64,000 nt of DNA from Pseudomonas sp. WS 5079 (GTDB taxonomy: Bacteria; Pseudomonadota; Gammaproteobacteria; Pseudomonadales; Pseudomonadaceae): NCBI RefSeq assembly GCF_012985465.1, contig NZ_JAAQWN010000002.1, positions 62,001-126,000 on the forward strand. The letters run 5' to 3'. Each line of letters opens with the position of its first letter. The first letter of the stretch is position 1. Shown piece by piece: positions 16,801 to 25,173 of the stretch. Under the pieces are notes generated by a model. That model was not told the origin of the DNA. It made no database searches and worked only from the letters and a program-made list of their open reading frames with translations. The position numbers and the translations under genes are program-made.

Positions 16801-16854
16801 GCCGATCAAACCCCAGCGCAGGCACCAGGAGTTCAGCGTCTTTCTAACGGTCAT
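16792..16854 (-). CDS. Candidate 20-codon leader peptide, two Trp codons
   Basis: A 20-residue ORF, 60 bp upstream of aroP on the same strand. It begins MTVRKTLNSW, contains Trp at positions 10 and 14 (TGG codons), and ends at a TGA inside a 7-bp hairpin. AGGT lies five bases before the ATG. The position before an aromatic amino acid importer and the Trp content suggest an attenuation-type leader or uORF, but a 20-codon ORF can arise by chance and no terminator is visible after it. Confidence 0.35.
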   Translation of the reverse strand: MTVRKTLNSWCLRWGLIGAA

Positions 16855-17228
16855 GCGTCACCTGTTTGTTTTTATCTGTGACGAAATCGAACCCGTCCGG
16901 CTTATGGCCAGGCGGAATTAACAAGGCAGCTAGCCTTGAAGGCCTTTTGCGTGGATACGCAAGGGGGGTCACAGTAAAACGCGGCGCATTGTACACCGCT
17001 CGATCCGTTAGGGAGGGTTTTGGGGGAGATTGTTGGCCATCCGTAAGATTTTCTTTACAGAAAAAGCCCATCGAGGGCGCGCCCCGCCTAGGCCCATCCC
17101 GCCCGTAAAACAATCGTTACAGACTGGAAGCTATTTCTGACGCTCCACCGACTCCCACGTGGCGGGCGGGCTTGCCCCAATGCCGATCAGTTAAGCGAAC
17201 GCAATGCTCAAAGCAGTGAAGATCAAAT
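16855..17228. other. Non-coding region upstream of aroP
   Basis: No supported gene. A TACAAT hexamer on the minus strand near 16990 is a possible -10 element for the aroP transcript, without a convincing -35. The rest up to the tandem repeat shows no recognisable element. Confidence 0.4.
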
Positions 17229-17640
17229 GTGGGAGCGGGCTGGTCGGATCGCCGCATCGCCGCGAAGACGTCGGCCCAGCAAACATTGATGTTGACTGAC
17301 CCACTGCTTTCGCGAGCAAGCCCGCTCCCACAGGGGATCTCACTGGGGCAGAGAATGTTGGCACCACCACAGATCACGTGTGGGAGCGGGCTTGTCGGAT
17401 CGCCGCATCGCCGCGAAGACGTCGGCCCAGCAAACACTGATGTTGACTGCCCCACTGCTTTCGCGGGCAAGCCCGCTCCTACAGGGGATCTCACTGGGGC
17501 AGAGAATGTTGGCACCACCACAGATCACGTGTGGGAGCGGGCTTGTCGGATCGCCGCATCGCCGCGAAGACGTCGACCCAGCAAACATTGATGTTGACTG
17601 ACCCACTGCTTTCGCGGGCAAGCCCGCTCCTACAGGGGGG
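17229..17640. repeat. Three tandem copies of a ~150-bp REPIN unit
   Basis: Copies begin at 17229, 17379 and 17530, spaced 150 and 151 bp. Each holds TGTGGGAGCGGG, a GTCGGATCGCCGCATCGCCGCG segment (in two parts of the palindrome), a divergent centre ending TGTTGACTG, and the inverted arm GCAAGCCCGCTCC. The first two copies are joined to the next by an identical linker (GGGGATCTCACTGGGGCAGA and onward); the third breaks off after CTCCTACAGGGG. The few differences between copies suggest recent amplification. Confidence 0.92.
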
Positions 17641-17691
17641 CTGCGCTTAACTGACTGGCATTAGGGCAAGCCCGCTCGCCACACCGCGTGC

Positions 17692-17726
17692 AAAAAAAAA
17701 CGCCAACCCGCAGGTTGGCGCTTTTT
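17692..17726 (-). terminator. Bidirectional terminator after rluB
   Basis: CGCCAACC-CGCA-GGTTGGCG is a perfect 8-bp stem with nine A before it and five T after it, so it can end transcription both from rluB and from the left. Confidence 0.92.
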
Positions 17727-17760
17727 CTTACAGCTTGAAGCTTAAAACTTGCTGCTGCTC

Positions 17761-18999
17761 TTAGGGCTTCTTACGCCCAAAACCCGGGCGCTGGCCGGAG
17801 CCTGCCGGCGCACCGCGGCGCTTGCCCGACGGCTCATCAGCTACCAGTTTGAGCCCTGGGCGCTTTTTCGGCGCGGGCTTGGCTGGGCGCTTGGCACCTT
17901 CGGCTGGACGATCGGTCTGCGGAGCACCACGGCCGGTATCGCCACGGTTGCTGCGACCGCCCGTTGGCGCCTCGCCACGACCGGCCGGACGCGGAGTACG
18001 CGGTGCACGCTCGCCATCCTGACGGGCCGGAGCCGACGGACGACGATCGCCCTCGATTTGCGGCTGACGGGAAATACGACCGCCAGTGGCCGGTGCATCC
18101 AGCGCCGGGCGCAAAGTACGGGCAACGCGCTCGGTACGTGCCACAGGGCGCGACGATTTACGCTGCATGCGCTCCAGCTTGTCTTTGCTCTTGGCGTTCA
18201 TCTGCGGCATGGCCACAGGGGTCAGGCCGACTTCAGCACTGAGGATGTCGACTTCGTACTGGCTCATTTCGCGCCAGCGCCCCATCGGCAGGTCCGAATT
18301 GAGGAACACCGGGCCGAAACGCACGCGCTTCAGGCGGCTGACCACCAGGCCCTGGGATTCCCACAGGCGCCGTACTTCACGGTTACGCCCTTCCATCACC
18401 ACGCAGTGGTACCAGTGGTTGAAACCTTCGCCACCTGGCGCCTGCTTGATGTCAGTGAACTTGGCCGGGCCGTCTTCCAGCACCACGCCAGCCTTGAGGC
18501 GTTCGATCATCTCGTCATCGACTTCACCCCGTACACGCACCGCGTATTCGCGGTCCATCTCGTAGGACGGGTGCATCAGGCGGTTGGCCAGCTCACCGTC
18601 GGTGGTGAACATCAGCAGGCCGGTGGTGTTGATATCCAGGCGACCGATGTTGATCCAACGGCCTTCTTTGGGCTTGGGCATCTTGTCGAACACGGTTGGA
18701 CGGCCTTCCGGGTCGTCACGGGTGCAGATCTCGCCGTCGGGCTTGTTGTACATGATCACGCGGCGCACCGATTCGGCGGCCTCTTCACGCTTGATGACCT
18801 TGCCATCAATGGTGATTGCGTCATGCAGATCGACGCGCTGGCCCAGGGTGGCTTCAACGCCATTGACCTTGATGCGCTTCTGGGTGATCCAGGCTTCTAC
18901 GTCGCGGCGCGAGCCAACGCCGATACGGGCGAGGACTTTTTGCAGTTTCTCGCCGGCTGGGCCGATTTCCTGGCTGTCGTTCTGGTCTTGGTCTTTCAT
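17761..18999 (-). CDS. rluB: 23S rRNA pseudouridine(2605) synthase RluB
   Basis: A 412-residue RsuA-family pseudouridine synthase. An S4 RNA-binding domain covers about residues 17-63 (EKLQKVLARIGVGSRRDVE). The catalytic domain follows, with the active-site Asp122 in GRLDINTTGLLMFT and the NREVRRLWES segment typical for RluB. From about residue 270 there is a long low-complexity tail rich in Arg, Pro, Gly and Lys, well beyond the E. coli length, probably an RNA-contact tail. ATG at 18999 is chosen because GGGAGGT sits seven bases upstream; GTG at 19008 is too close. It ends the minus-strand scpA-scpB-DUF1289 cluster. Confidence 0.95.
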   Translation of the reverse strand: MKDQDQNDSQEIGPAGEKLQKVLARIGVGSRRDVEAWITQKRIKVNGVEATLGQRVDLHDAITIDGKVIKREEAAESVRRVIMYNKPDGEICTRDDPEGRPTVFDKMPKPKEGRWINIGRLDINTTGLLMFTTDGELANRLMHPSYEMDREYAVRVRGEVDDEMIERLKAGVVLEDGPAKFTDIKQAPGGEGFNHWYHCVVMEGRNREVRRLWESQGLVVSRLKRVRFGPVFLNSDLPMGRWREMSQYEVDILSAEVGLTPVAMPQMNAKSKDKLERMQRKSSRPVARTERVARTLRPALDAPATGGRISRQPQIEGDRRPSAPARQDGERAPRTPRPAGRGEAPTGGRSNRGDTGRGAPQTDRPAEGAKRPAKPAPKKRPGLKLVADEPSGKRRGAPAGSGQRPGFGRKKP

Positions 19000-19142
19000 C
19001 TTAAGCACCTCCCGGTGTGTCGATTCAGGCGTGGCCTGAAGGTATTGAAACTGGGGTCTTGGGCGAACGCATCGCCAAAGGGTCGCGAATCATACGCTCA
19101 TGGCGCGCATTGCGCATCAGAGACTAGTCGATATGGGCCGGC

Positions 19143-19334
19143 TCATTTGCTTTTCCGCCGACCGGTGGCGCCCAGGGCGATCAGCCGTAGCTCGGCTTCG
19201 GCCAGCACCACGCGCTTGTCGACCTTGTCGAGCTTCTTCCAGGCCCGGATCTCACGCTTGCTGCGCCCGCAGCCGACGCAGATGTCGTCGCTGAATTTGC
19301 AGAGGCTGATGCAGGGGTCTTTGGTGGAGCTCAT
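19143..19334 (-). CDS. DUF1289 family Cys-rich small protein
   Basis: A 63-residue protein with the DUF1289 cysteine pattern CISLCKFSDDICVGCGRSKREI, i.e. four Cys suited to bind a metal or Fe-S centre, followed by a basic C-terminus. ATG at 19334 has GAGGT upstream. The open frame continues back through a REPIN to 19493, but this is repeat-derived and not part of the gene. The role is unknown. It sits between scpB and rluB on the same strand. Confidence 0.85.
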   Translation of the reverse strand: MSSTKDPCISLCKFSDDICVGCGRSKREIRAWKKLDKVDKRVVLAEAELRLIALGATGRRKSK

Positions 19335-19360
19335 CACTACCTCACGGCACAGGGCTTTTC

Positions 19361-19452
19361 CGTAGGAGCTGGCTTGCCTGCGATGGCGCTGGGTCAGCAC
19401 CGGATAGGCTGGCTGACACACCGCCATCGCGGGCAAGCCCGCTCCTACAGGG
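19361..19452. repeat. REPIN
   Basis: GTAGGAGCTGGCTTGCC-TGCGATGGCG facing CGCCATCGCGGGCAAGCC-CGCTCCTACAGG around a 35-base centre, between the DUF1289 gene and scpB. Confidence 0.85.
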
Positions 19453-19514
19453 GATCTCGTTTGCAGCACGAGTTTGGCTACACAACACATCAATGTGGGG
19501 GGGGGCAGACCGGG

Positions 19515-20435
19515 TCAGTCTTCGAATTCGCGGCGTTCGTTTTCGATGGCTTCGGCCAGTGCCCGGGCTTCGGCTTCTTCTTCGCTCAATTCGGGTTGTT
19601 CCAGGGCGGCAACGGCAGCCAGCAGTTTTTCGCGGGCGGCCGCCACACCCAGGATGTCTTCCTCAGGCTCAGGTTCGACCGCAGGCGCCGTTTCAACGTT
19701 CATCGGCGTTGCGCCCGCCCCATCACGCAGCAAGTCATCAAAGTCGGTCTTGATCCCCTGCTCCATATCGTCCAGCTCCAGCAGCAAGGTATGGAAACTG
19801 GTCTCGTCCTTCGGCTCCTCCGGTTCGGCGCTGGCATCGGCCAGTTCCTGCAAGCCGGGCGGCACCGGGGCATCGTCGAAGTCGAGCACCGGTTCGGCCT
19901 CGATCTCGCGCAGCTCGGCCAGTGGCGGCAGGTCGTCGAGGTTTTTCAGGTTGAAGTGGTCGAGAAACACCTTGGTGGTAGCAAACATCGCCGGTTTGCC
20001 GGGTACGTCGCGGTAGCCGACGATGCGGATCCACTCGCGCTCCAGCAGCGTCTTGACGATGTGGCTGTTGACCGCCACACCGCGCACATCCTCGATCTCG
20101 CCACGGGTGATGGGCTGGCGATAGGCAATCAGCGCCATGGTCTCCAGCATCGCCCGGGAATAACGTTGCGGGCGCTCTTCCCACAGGCGCCCGACCCACG
20201 GCGAAAATTTCTCACGGATCTGCAAGCGATAGCCCGAGGCCACTTCCCTCAGCTCAAAAGCGCGGCCGTCACAGGATTTACGCAGGATTTCCAGGGCCTT
20301 CTTGAACACCGGCGGTTCCGGGCGCTCGGCTTCTTCAAACAGTTCAAACAGGCGCTCCAGCGATTGCGGCTTGCCCGAAGCCAGGAGGAAGGCTTCCAAC
20401 AGCGGTGCCAGTTCGCGAGGTTCAGTCAGATTCAT
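19515..20435 (-). CDS. scpB: Chromosome segregation/condensation protein ScpB
   Basis: A 306-residue protein whose first about 180 residues are the two winged-helix domains of ScpB. Diagnostic stretches are SRAMLETMALIAYRQPITRGEIEDVRGV and GYRDVPGKPAMFATTKVFLDHF. The remaining C-terminus is acidic and Pro/Glu-rich, ending EEEAEARALAEAIENERREFED, and is probably flexible. ScpB binds ScpA to form the kleisin complex of SMC condensin. ATG at 20435 lies 12 bp after the scpA stop, so the two are translationally close. Confidence 0.95.
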   Translation of the reverse strand: MNLTEPRELAPLLEAFLLASGKPQSLERLFELFEEAERPEPPVFKKALEILRKSCDGRAFELREVASGYRLQIREKFSPWVGRLWEERPQRYSRAMLETMALIAYRQPITRGEIEDVRGVAVNSHIVKTLLEREWIRIVGYRDVPGKPAMFATTKVFLDHFNLKNLDDLPPLAELREIEAEPVLDFDDAPVPPGLQELADASAEPEEPKDETSFHTLLLELDDMEQGIKTDFDDLLRDGAGATPMNVETAPAVEPEPEEDILGVAAAREKLLAAVAALEQPELSEEEAEARALAEAIENERREFED

Positions 20436-20447
20436 CAATTCAGCTCG

Positions 20448-21266
20448 TTATTCGGCTCGCGCCCGCACGTGGATAGCCGCAAAAGGCTCATTTTGCACCA
20501 GCTCGACCAAGGACTCCTTGACCAGTTCGAGGACCGCCATAAAGGTCACGACCACGCCCAGGCGCCCTTCTTCGGCGGTAAACAGCTCGACAAACGGCAC
20601 AAACCCGCCGCCCTTCAGGCGCTCCAGCACATCGCTCATGCGCTCGCGGGTGGACAAGGCTTCGCGGCTGACCTGGTGGCTTTCAAACATATCGCCACGG
20701 CGCAGCACCTCGGCCATGGACATCAGCAGTTCTTCCAGGCTCACATCTGGCAACAATTTACGCGCCCGGGCCTCCGGCGCATCGAGCTTGGGCACCACCA
20801 CGTCACGGCCCACGCGGCTCAAGCCGTCGATGCCTTCGGCGGCAGCCTTGAAGCGCTCGTACTCCTGCAGGCGGCGGATCAGTTCGGCGCGGGGGTCGTC
20901 CTCTTCCGCTTCGATCGTCTCGGAGCGCGGCAGCAGCATGCGCGACTTGATCTCCGCCAGCATCGCAGCCATCACCAGGTACTCGGCGGCCAACTCCAGG
21001 CGCACCGACTGCATCAACTCGACATAACCCATGTACTGGCGGGTGATTTCCGCCACCGGGATGTCGAGGATATTGATGTTCTGTTTGCGGATCAGGTACA
21101 GCAGCAAGTCCAGCGGGCCTTCGAAGGCCTCAAGGAAGACTTCCAGGGCATCCGGCGGGATGTACAGGTCCAGGGGCATTTCCATGACGGCCTGGCCGTA
21201 GACCATGGCAAATGGCAGTTCCTGCTGGGCACCGGCCTGGCTGTCGACGGTTTCCACGGCCGACAT
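20448..21266 (-). CDS. scpA: Segregation/condensation kleisin ScpA
   Basis: A 272-residue kleisin. The N-terminal SMC-binding region contains FEGPLDLLLYLIRKQNINILDIPVAEITRQY, the hallmark of ScpA. It is followed by LAAEYLVMAAMLAEIKSRMLLP, then a C-terminal winged helix. It bridges SMC heads and binds ScpB. ATG at 21266 follows the yciO stop directly (TGA then ATG), indicating one operon yciO-scpA-scpB. Confidence 0.95.
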   Translation of the reverse strand: MSAVETVDSQAGAQQELPFAMVYGQAVMEMPLDLYIPPDALEVFLEAFEGPLDLLLYLIRKQNINILDIPVAEITRQYMGYVELMQSVRLELAAEYLVMAAMLAEIKSRMLLPRSETIEAEEDDPRAELIRRLQEYERFKAAAEGIDGLSRVGRDVVVPKLDAPEARARKLLPDVSLEELLMSMAEVLRRGDMFESHQVSREALSTRERMSDVLERLKGGGFVPFVELFTAEEGRLGVVVTFMAVLELVKESLVELVQNEPFAAIHVRARAE

Positions 21267-21896
21267 TCAGGCCTCGACCATGAACGGTGCAGGATCGCCA
21301 CAGCCTACCCGGATCACCTCTGGCTCGCCGTCGGCCAGGTTGATCACGGTGGACGCCTTACCACCGCCGAAGCCGCCGTCGATGATCAGGTCCACCTGTT
21401 TTTCCAGGAGTTGTCGCATTTCGTAGGGGTCTTCCAACGGTTCAGTCTCGCCGGGCATGATCAGCGACACGCTCATCAGCGGCTCACCCAGCTCGGCCAG
21501 CAGCGCCAGGGCGATGGGGTGCTCCGGCACCCGCAGGCCGATGGTGCGTTTCTTCGGGTGCAGCAGCAGGCGCGGCACCTCGCGGGTGGCATTGAGAATA
21601 AAGGTATAGGGCCCTGGCGTATGGGCCTTGAGCAGGCGGAAGGTGCCGGTATCGACCTTGGCGAACAGGCCCAGCTGCGACAGGTCGCTGCAGATCAGCG
21701 CGAAGTTGTGGTTTTTATCCAGGTCGCGCAGGCGTCTTACGCGCTCCACCGCATTCTTGTCGCCGATCTGGCAACCAATGGCGTAGGAGGAGTCCGTGGG
21801 GTAGATCACCACGCCACCGGCGCGAATGATCTCCACGGCCTGTTTGATCAGCCGCGCTTGCGGGTTTTCCGGATGAATCTGGAAAAATTGACTCAC
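21267..21896 (-). CDS. yciO: YciO/Sua5-like L-threonylcarbamoyladenylate synthase family protein
   Basis: A 209-residue protein that begins MSQFFQIHPENPQARLIKQ, nearly as in E. coli YciO, with the YrdC-type nucleotide-binding segments GGVVIYPTDSSYAIGC, HTPGPYTFILNAT and KKRTIGLRVPEHP. The TsaC/Sua5 family makes the threonylcarbamoyl-AMP precursor of tRNA t6A; YciO is a paralogue whose contribution is less certain. GTG at 21896 is chosen by homology and by AGGTAGAG upstream; a longer ORF to 22127 overlaps rnm and is spurious. Confidence 0.88.
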   Translation of the reverse strand: MSQFFQIHPENPQARLIKQAVEIIRAGGVVIYPTDSSYAIGCQIGDKNAVERVRRLRDLDKNHNFALICSDLSQLGLFAKVDTGTFRLLKAHTPGPYTFILNATREVPRLLLHPKKRTIGLRVPEHPIALALLAELGEPLMSVSLIMPGETEPLEDPYEMRQLLEKQVDLIIDGGFGGGKASTVINLADGEPEVIRVGCGDPAPFMVEA

Positions 21897-21909
21897 GTTC
21901 TCTACCTGT

Positions 21910-22773
21910 TCAGACAGTGGCGGTAATGGGGTCATGCTTGAATCGCCCCCACAGGAGCGGCAAGTCTTCCGGGACCGGGCGGTATTCGCCGATCTCCGAC
22001 CAGCCGCCTGGGCCATGGAAATCACTGCCGGCACTGACCAGCAGACCAAATTCACGGGCAAGAATCGCCAGGCTGCCAACCTGTTCGGCGGGTTGATGCC
22101 CATTGACCACTTCGATGGCGTGGCCACCCGCTTGAATATAGTCGCCTATCAGCTTGCGACGCTTGCTGCGGGTAAAATCGTAATGCCAGGGGTGCGCCAG
22201 GCTGACCCAGGCCCCGGAGGCGCGCAGGGTCGCCACAGTGTCTTCGAGGGTCGGCCAATGCAGCTTGACGTCCCCCAGCTTGCCGGCGCCCAGCCATTTG
22301 CGGAACGCTTCGGCGCGATCCTTGACGTAACCCTCGCGCACCATCCAGTCGGCAAAATGCGGGCGGGCCGGCGCGTTGCCGCTGTCACCCAGCGCCTGCT
22401 GGATGGCACGGGCGCCCTCAAGGGCATTGGGCATACCCTTGAGCGCCAGTTTGCGGCTTATTTCTTCGGACCGCAGCCAGCGGCCATCGTGCAACCGGGC
22501 GATAGCCTCCACCAGCGGCGGGGCCGTGACATCAAAACCGTAGCCCAACACATGAATGGTTGCGCCGCCCCAGGTGCAGGACAGCTCGACGCCATTGACC
22601 AGTTGTATGCCCAGCGCCGTGGCGGCAATACGCGCCTCGTCCAGGCCTTCAAGGGTGTCGTGGTCGGTCAACGACAGGACTCGCACGCCTTTTTCAAACG
22701 CACGCGCAACCAGTACCGCGGGCGCCAGGGCGCCGTCGGAGGCCGTGCTGTGGCAGTGCAAATCAACATTCAC
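21910..22773 (-). CDS. rnm: PHP-domain 5'-3' exoribonuclease/phosphatase Rnm (YciV/RNase AM)
   Basis: A 287-residue PHP metallo-hydrolase. Metal-binding motifs are DLHCHSTASDG at residues 4-14, LTDHDT near 35-40, GVELSC, SLAHPWHY and GSDFHGPG near the C-terminus. Members such as E. coli RNase AM trim 5' ends of RNAs and hydrolyse 3',5'-nucleoside bisphosphates. I prefer GTG at 22773 (MNVDLHCHS), the usual family start, over TTG at 22791. The yciO gene follows after 13 bp. Confidence 0.88.
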   Translation of the reverse strand: MNVDLHCHSTASDGALAPAVLVARAFEKGVRVLSLTDHDTLEGLDEARIAATALGIQLVNGVELSCTWGGATIHVLGYGFDVTAPPLVEAIARLHDGRWLRSEEISRKLALKGMPNALEGARAIQQALGDSGNAPARPHFADWMVREGYVKDRAEAFRKWLGAGKLGDVKLHWPTLEDTVATLRASGAWVSLAHPWHYDFTRSKRRKLIGDYIQAGGHAIEVVNGHQPAEQVGSLAILAREFGLLVSAGSDFHGPGGWSEIGEYRPVPEDLPLLWGRFKHDPITATV

Positions 22774-22860
22774 GGGAGTCTGTAACCTCAAGTCAGCTGG
22801 CGCTTACGCTACCAAGGATGTTTGTTATTATGCCGCCACATCCAGCTTCTGGCTCTTACT

Positions 22861-23457
22861 GTGAAACAATTCATCGACTTCATCCCGCTGTTGCTGTTCT
22901 TCATCGTTACCAAACTCGACCCCAGGGTCATCGATATCGCCGGTCATGAGCTGTCGTTCGGGGGGATCTACAGCGCCACTGCCGTCCTGATCGTCAGCTC
23001 TGTGGTGGTCTACGGCGCCATCTTCATCTCCCAGCGCAAACTCGAAAAAAGCCAATGGCTGACCCTCATCGCCTGCCTGGTATTTGGCGGCCTGACCCTG
23101 GCCTTCCACAGCGAAACCTTCCTTAAATGGAAAGCCCCGGTGGTCAACTGGCTGTTCGCCCTGGTCTTTATCGGCAGCCACTTCATCGGTGATCGCCTGC
23201 TGATCAAGCGAATCATGGGCCATGCGCTGACCCTGCCGGAGCCGGTCTGGACACGCTTGAACGTGGCCTGGATCGTGTTTTTCCTGTTCTGCGGCGCCGC
23301 CAACCTGTTCGTGGCCTTCACCTTCCAGAACTATTGGGTCGACTTCAAGGTGTTCGGCAGCCTGGGCATGACCGTCCTGTTCCTGATCGGCCAGGGTATC
23401 TACCTGTCGCGCCACCTGCATGACACCGCCCCTACCACGCCAAAAACCGAGGACTGA
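22861..23457 (+). CDS. yciB: Inner-membrane septation protein A homologue YciB
   Basis: A 198-residue inner-membrane protein with five to six helices, starting [19 protein letters not shown], which is the YciB/IspZ signature. [28 protein letters not shown] in the middle is also typical. The family affects cell-envelope synthesis and division in E. coli. The start is GTG at 22861. It is divergent from rnm and followed 2 bp later by yciI, as in E. coli where these genes cluster. Confidence 0.93.
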   Translation: MKQFIDFIPLLLFFIVTKLDPRVIDIAGHELSFGGIYSATAVLIVSSVVVYGAIFISQRKLEKSQWLTLIACLVFGGLTLAFHSETFLKWKAPVVNWLFALVFIGSHFIGDRLLIKRIMGHALTLPEPVWTRLNVAWIVFFLFCGAANLFVAFTFQNYWVDFKVFGSLGMTVLFLIGQGIYLSRHLHDTAPTTPKTED

Positions 23458-23458
23458 C

Positions 23459-23758
23459 ATGCTCTACGCCATCATTGCCACCGACGTCGCCAACTCCCTG
23501 GAAAAACGCCTGTCCGTGCGCCCGGCCCACGTGGAACGCCTCAAGGCGCTACAAGCCGAAGGGCGCTTGGTGCTCGCCGGCCCACACCCGGCCGTCGACA
23601 GCAATGATCCGGGAGATGCCGGCTTCACCGGCAGCCTGATCATCGCCGAGTTCGCCTCCCTGGCCGATGCCCAGGCCTGGGCCAAGGCCGACCCGTATGT
23701 TGCAGCCGGCGCCTATGCCGATGTCGTGATCAAACCCTTCAAGCAAGTCCTGCCTTGA
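23459..23758 (+). CDS. yciI: YciI family protein
   Basis: A 99-residue ferredoxin-like dimeric protein with the YciI motifs [37 protein letters not shown], and a C-terminal [20 protein letters not shown]. His21 and the Asp of the [15 protein letters not shown] region are the conserved pocket residues. The biochemical role in the cell is unclear (related proteins include chlorohydroquinone-processing enzymes). It starts right after the yciB stop, so it is co-translated. Confidence 0.9.
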   Translation: MLYAIIATDVANSLEKRLSVRPAHVERLKALQAEGRLVLAGPHPAVDSNDPGDAGFTGSLIIAEFASLADAQAWAKADPYVAAGAYADVVIKPFKQVLP

Positions 23759-23768
23759 TTCAGGTGAC

Positions 23769-23789
23769 GCCGAACCTATTGGGTTCGGC
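23769..23789 (+). terminator. Weak hairpin after yciI
   Basis: GCCGAACC and GGTTCGGC form an 8-bp stem with a 5-base loop 10 bp after yciI; no T run follows, so termination is uncertain. Confidence 0.4.
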
Positions 23790-23864
23790 AAACGTCTAAT
23801 CGCTCATTATTCTCGGTAACCTGCCGACAACGTTCTGAATATTCGTGTGGAATCAGGAGTTCCG

Positions 23865-24272
23865 ATGCGCTTACGTCAGTTGTGTCTGTTGGCAGTGTTA
23901 ACGATCGGGGCTACGGCCCAGGCTGAAGAAACCTCGAACACCGGCAGTTCCACGCCCCTGTCCTTGAGTGCCGGCAGCCAGATCACCGAGTTGCAGCAAC
24001 GCTTGAAAGAAAGCGAGCGCCTGCGCGAAGAACTGAGCAAACAATTGCAAACTGCCGATGCCGCCCGCGAAAGTGCGCAACTGAGCCGGCTGCGCCAGGA
24101 CAATCAGCGCCTGGCCCAGCAACTCAAGGACGCGCAAGGTGGCGCCCTGCCACGTTGGCTCACCGACCAGCAGCAATGGTTCGTGATTGGCGCAGGAGTT
24201 GCGCTGGTTGCCCTGCTGTGCGGTATCTTCGCCAGTGGCGGGCATCGGCGCCGTCGACAATGGCTAAATTGA
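23865..24272 (+). CDS. Secreted/membrane-anchored coiled-coil protein
   Basis: A 135-residue protein with a cleavable-looking signal peptide (residues 1-20, ending TAQAEE), a Ser/Thr linker, and a coiled coil over about residues 43-95 (ITELQQRLKESERLREELSKQLQ). A C-terminal transmembrane helix at about 110-128 ends in a basic RRRRQ tail. The coiled coil would sit in the periplasm. The C-terminal half resembles YgiM-type proteins but without the SH3 domain. ATG at 23865 has AGGAG upstream. It ends 7 bp before cpxR and so is probably the first gene of the cpxR transcript. Confidence 0.7.
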   Translation: MRLRQLCLLAVLTIGATAQAEETSNTGSSTPLSLSAGSQITELQQRLKESERLREELSKQLQTADAARESAQLSRLRQDNQRLAQQLKDAQGGALPRWLTDQQQWFVIGAGVALVALLCGIFASGGHRRRRQWLN

Positions 24273-24279
24273 GTGAGTC

Positions 24280-24957
24280 ATGAGCGAGCTGTTACTGATA
24301 GATGATGACCAGGAGCTCTGTGAGCTGCTGACCAGTTGGTTGAGCCAGGAAGGTTTCCATGTGCGTGCTTGCCATGACGGCGTGAGTGCGCGCAAAGCCC
24401 TGGCCGACGCCGCGCCGGCGGCCGTGGTGCTGGACGTGATGCTGCCCGATGGCAGCGGCCTGGAGTTGCTAAAGCAATTGCGCGCCGACCACCCTGAATT
24501 GCCGGTACTGATGCTTTCGGCCCGGGGCGAGCCCCTGGACCGGATCCTCGGCCTGGAACTGGGCGCCGATGACTACCTGGCCAAACCCTGCGACCCCCGC
24601 GAACTGACCGCCCGCCTGCGGGCCGTATTGCGCCGCAGCCACCCGACGGCGGTGTCTACCCAACTGGAACTGGGCGACCTGTGCTTCAGCCCGGTGCGTG
24701 GCGTGGTGATCATCGACAGTCAGGAACTGACCCTCACCCTGTCCGAAAGCCGCCTGCTGGAAGCCTTACTGCGCCAGCCGGGCGAGCCCCTGGACAAGCA
24801 GGAACTGGCGCAGATCGCCCTGGGCCGCAAGCTGACCCTGTATGACCGCAGCCTGGACATGCACGTGAGCAACCTGCGCAAGAAAATCGGCCCGCATGCC
24901 GACGGCCGCCCGCGGATCGTCGCACTGCGCAGCCGTGGCTACTACTACACCCCCTGA
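24280..24957 (+). CDS. cpxR: Response regulator CpxR
   Basis: A 225-residue OmpR-type regulator. The receiver domain shows the acidic pocket Asp8-10, the phosphorylation site Asp52 (VVLDVMLPDG) and the conserved Lys in YLAKPCDPREL. The C-terminal winged helix ends DMHVSNLRKKIGP-RIVALRSRGYYY, as in CpxR. It controls envelope-stress genes. It begins 7 bp after the coiled-coil gene. The kinase CpxA is two genes further on, with a CpxP/Spy-like gene between them, as in PA3204-PA3206. Confidence 0.9.
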   Translation: MSELLLIDDDQELCELLTSWLSQEGFHVRACHDGVSARKALADAAPAAVVLDVMLPDGSGLELLKQLRADHPELPVLMLSARGEPLDRILGLELGADDYLAKPCDPRELTARLRAVLRRSHPTAVSTQLELGDLCFSPVRGVVIIDSQELTLTLSESRLLEALLRQPGEPLDKQELAQIALGRKLTLYDRSLDMHVSNLRKKIGPHADGRPRIVALRSRGYYYTP

Positions 24958-24962
24958 AATCC

Positions 24963-25048
24963 CCTGTAGGAACCGGCTTGCCGGCGATGAGGCCCTTGAG
25001 TCATACGCTGATCCAACGGACGCCATCGCCGGCAAGCCGGCTCCTACC
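24963..25048. repeat. REPIN behind cpxR
   Basis: CCTGTAGGAACCGGCTTGCC-GGCGATGAGG facing CGCCATCGCCGGCAAGCC-GGCTCCTACC, starting five bases after the cpxR stop. It may shape the 3' end of the cpxR mRNA. Confidence 0.85.
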
Positions 25049-25076
25049 TGTTTTGTAAGTGCCCGCCCAATCTGTC

Positions 25077-25092
25077 TTTACCCAAGCTTTAC
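25077..25092 (-). promoter_or_regulatory. CpxR box before spy/cpxP-like gene
   Basis: TTTAC-CCAAGC-TTTAC, i.e. GTAAA-N6-GTAAA on the minus strand, matches the tandem GTAAA CpxR recognition pattern (E. coli spacing usually 5). It lies 82 bp before the start of the periplasmic gene, a fitting activator position. Confidence 0.6.
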
Positions 25093-25173
25093 CCTCCCCT
25101 GACCGCCGCTGACCTTGATCTTCGTAATCTACTCACATCCGGAATCACCGGAACCGAGACAAGGAGAAACACC

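Noticed and set aside
17229..17640. CRISPR array
   Set aside because: Only three units of 150 bp that are palindromic and nearly identical throughout, with no short repeat/unique spacer pattern and no cas genes; this is a REPIN array.
17749..19365. 538-residue plus-strand ORF across rluB
   Set aside because: Antisense to the well-supported rluB and DUF1289 genes; the GC-rich tail simply lacks stops.
19374..21926. 850-residue plus-strand ORF
   Set aside because: Shadow of scpB, scpA and yciO on the other strand; no ribosome binding site, His/Gln-rich composition of an antisense frame.
21897..22127. N-terminal extension of yciO
   Set aside because: Overlaps the rnm coding sequence and is absent from the family; GTG at 21896 has a ribosome binding site.
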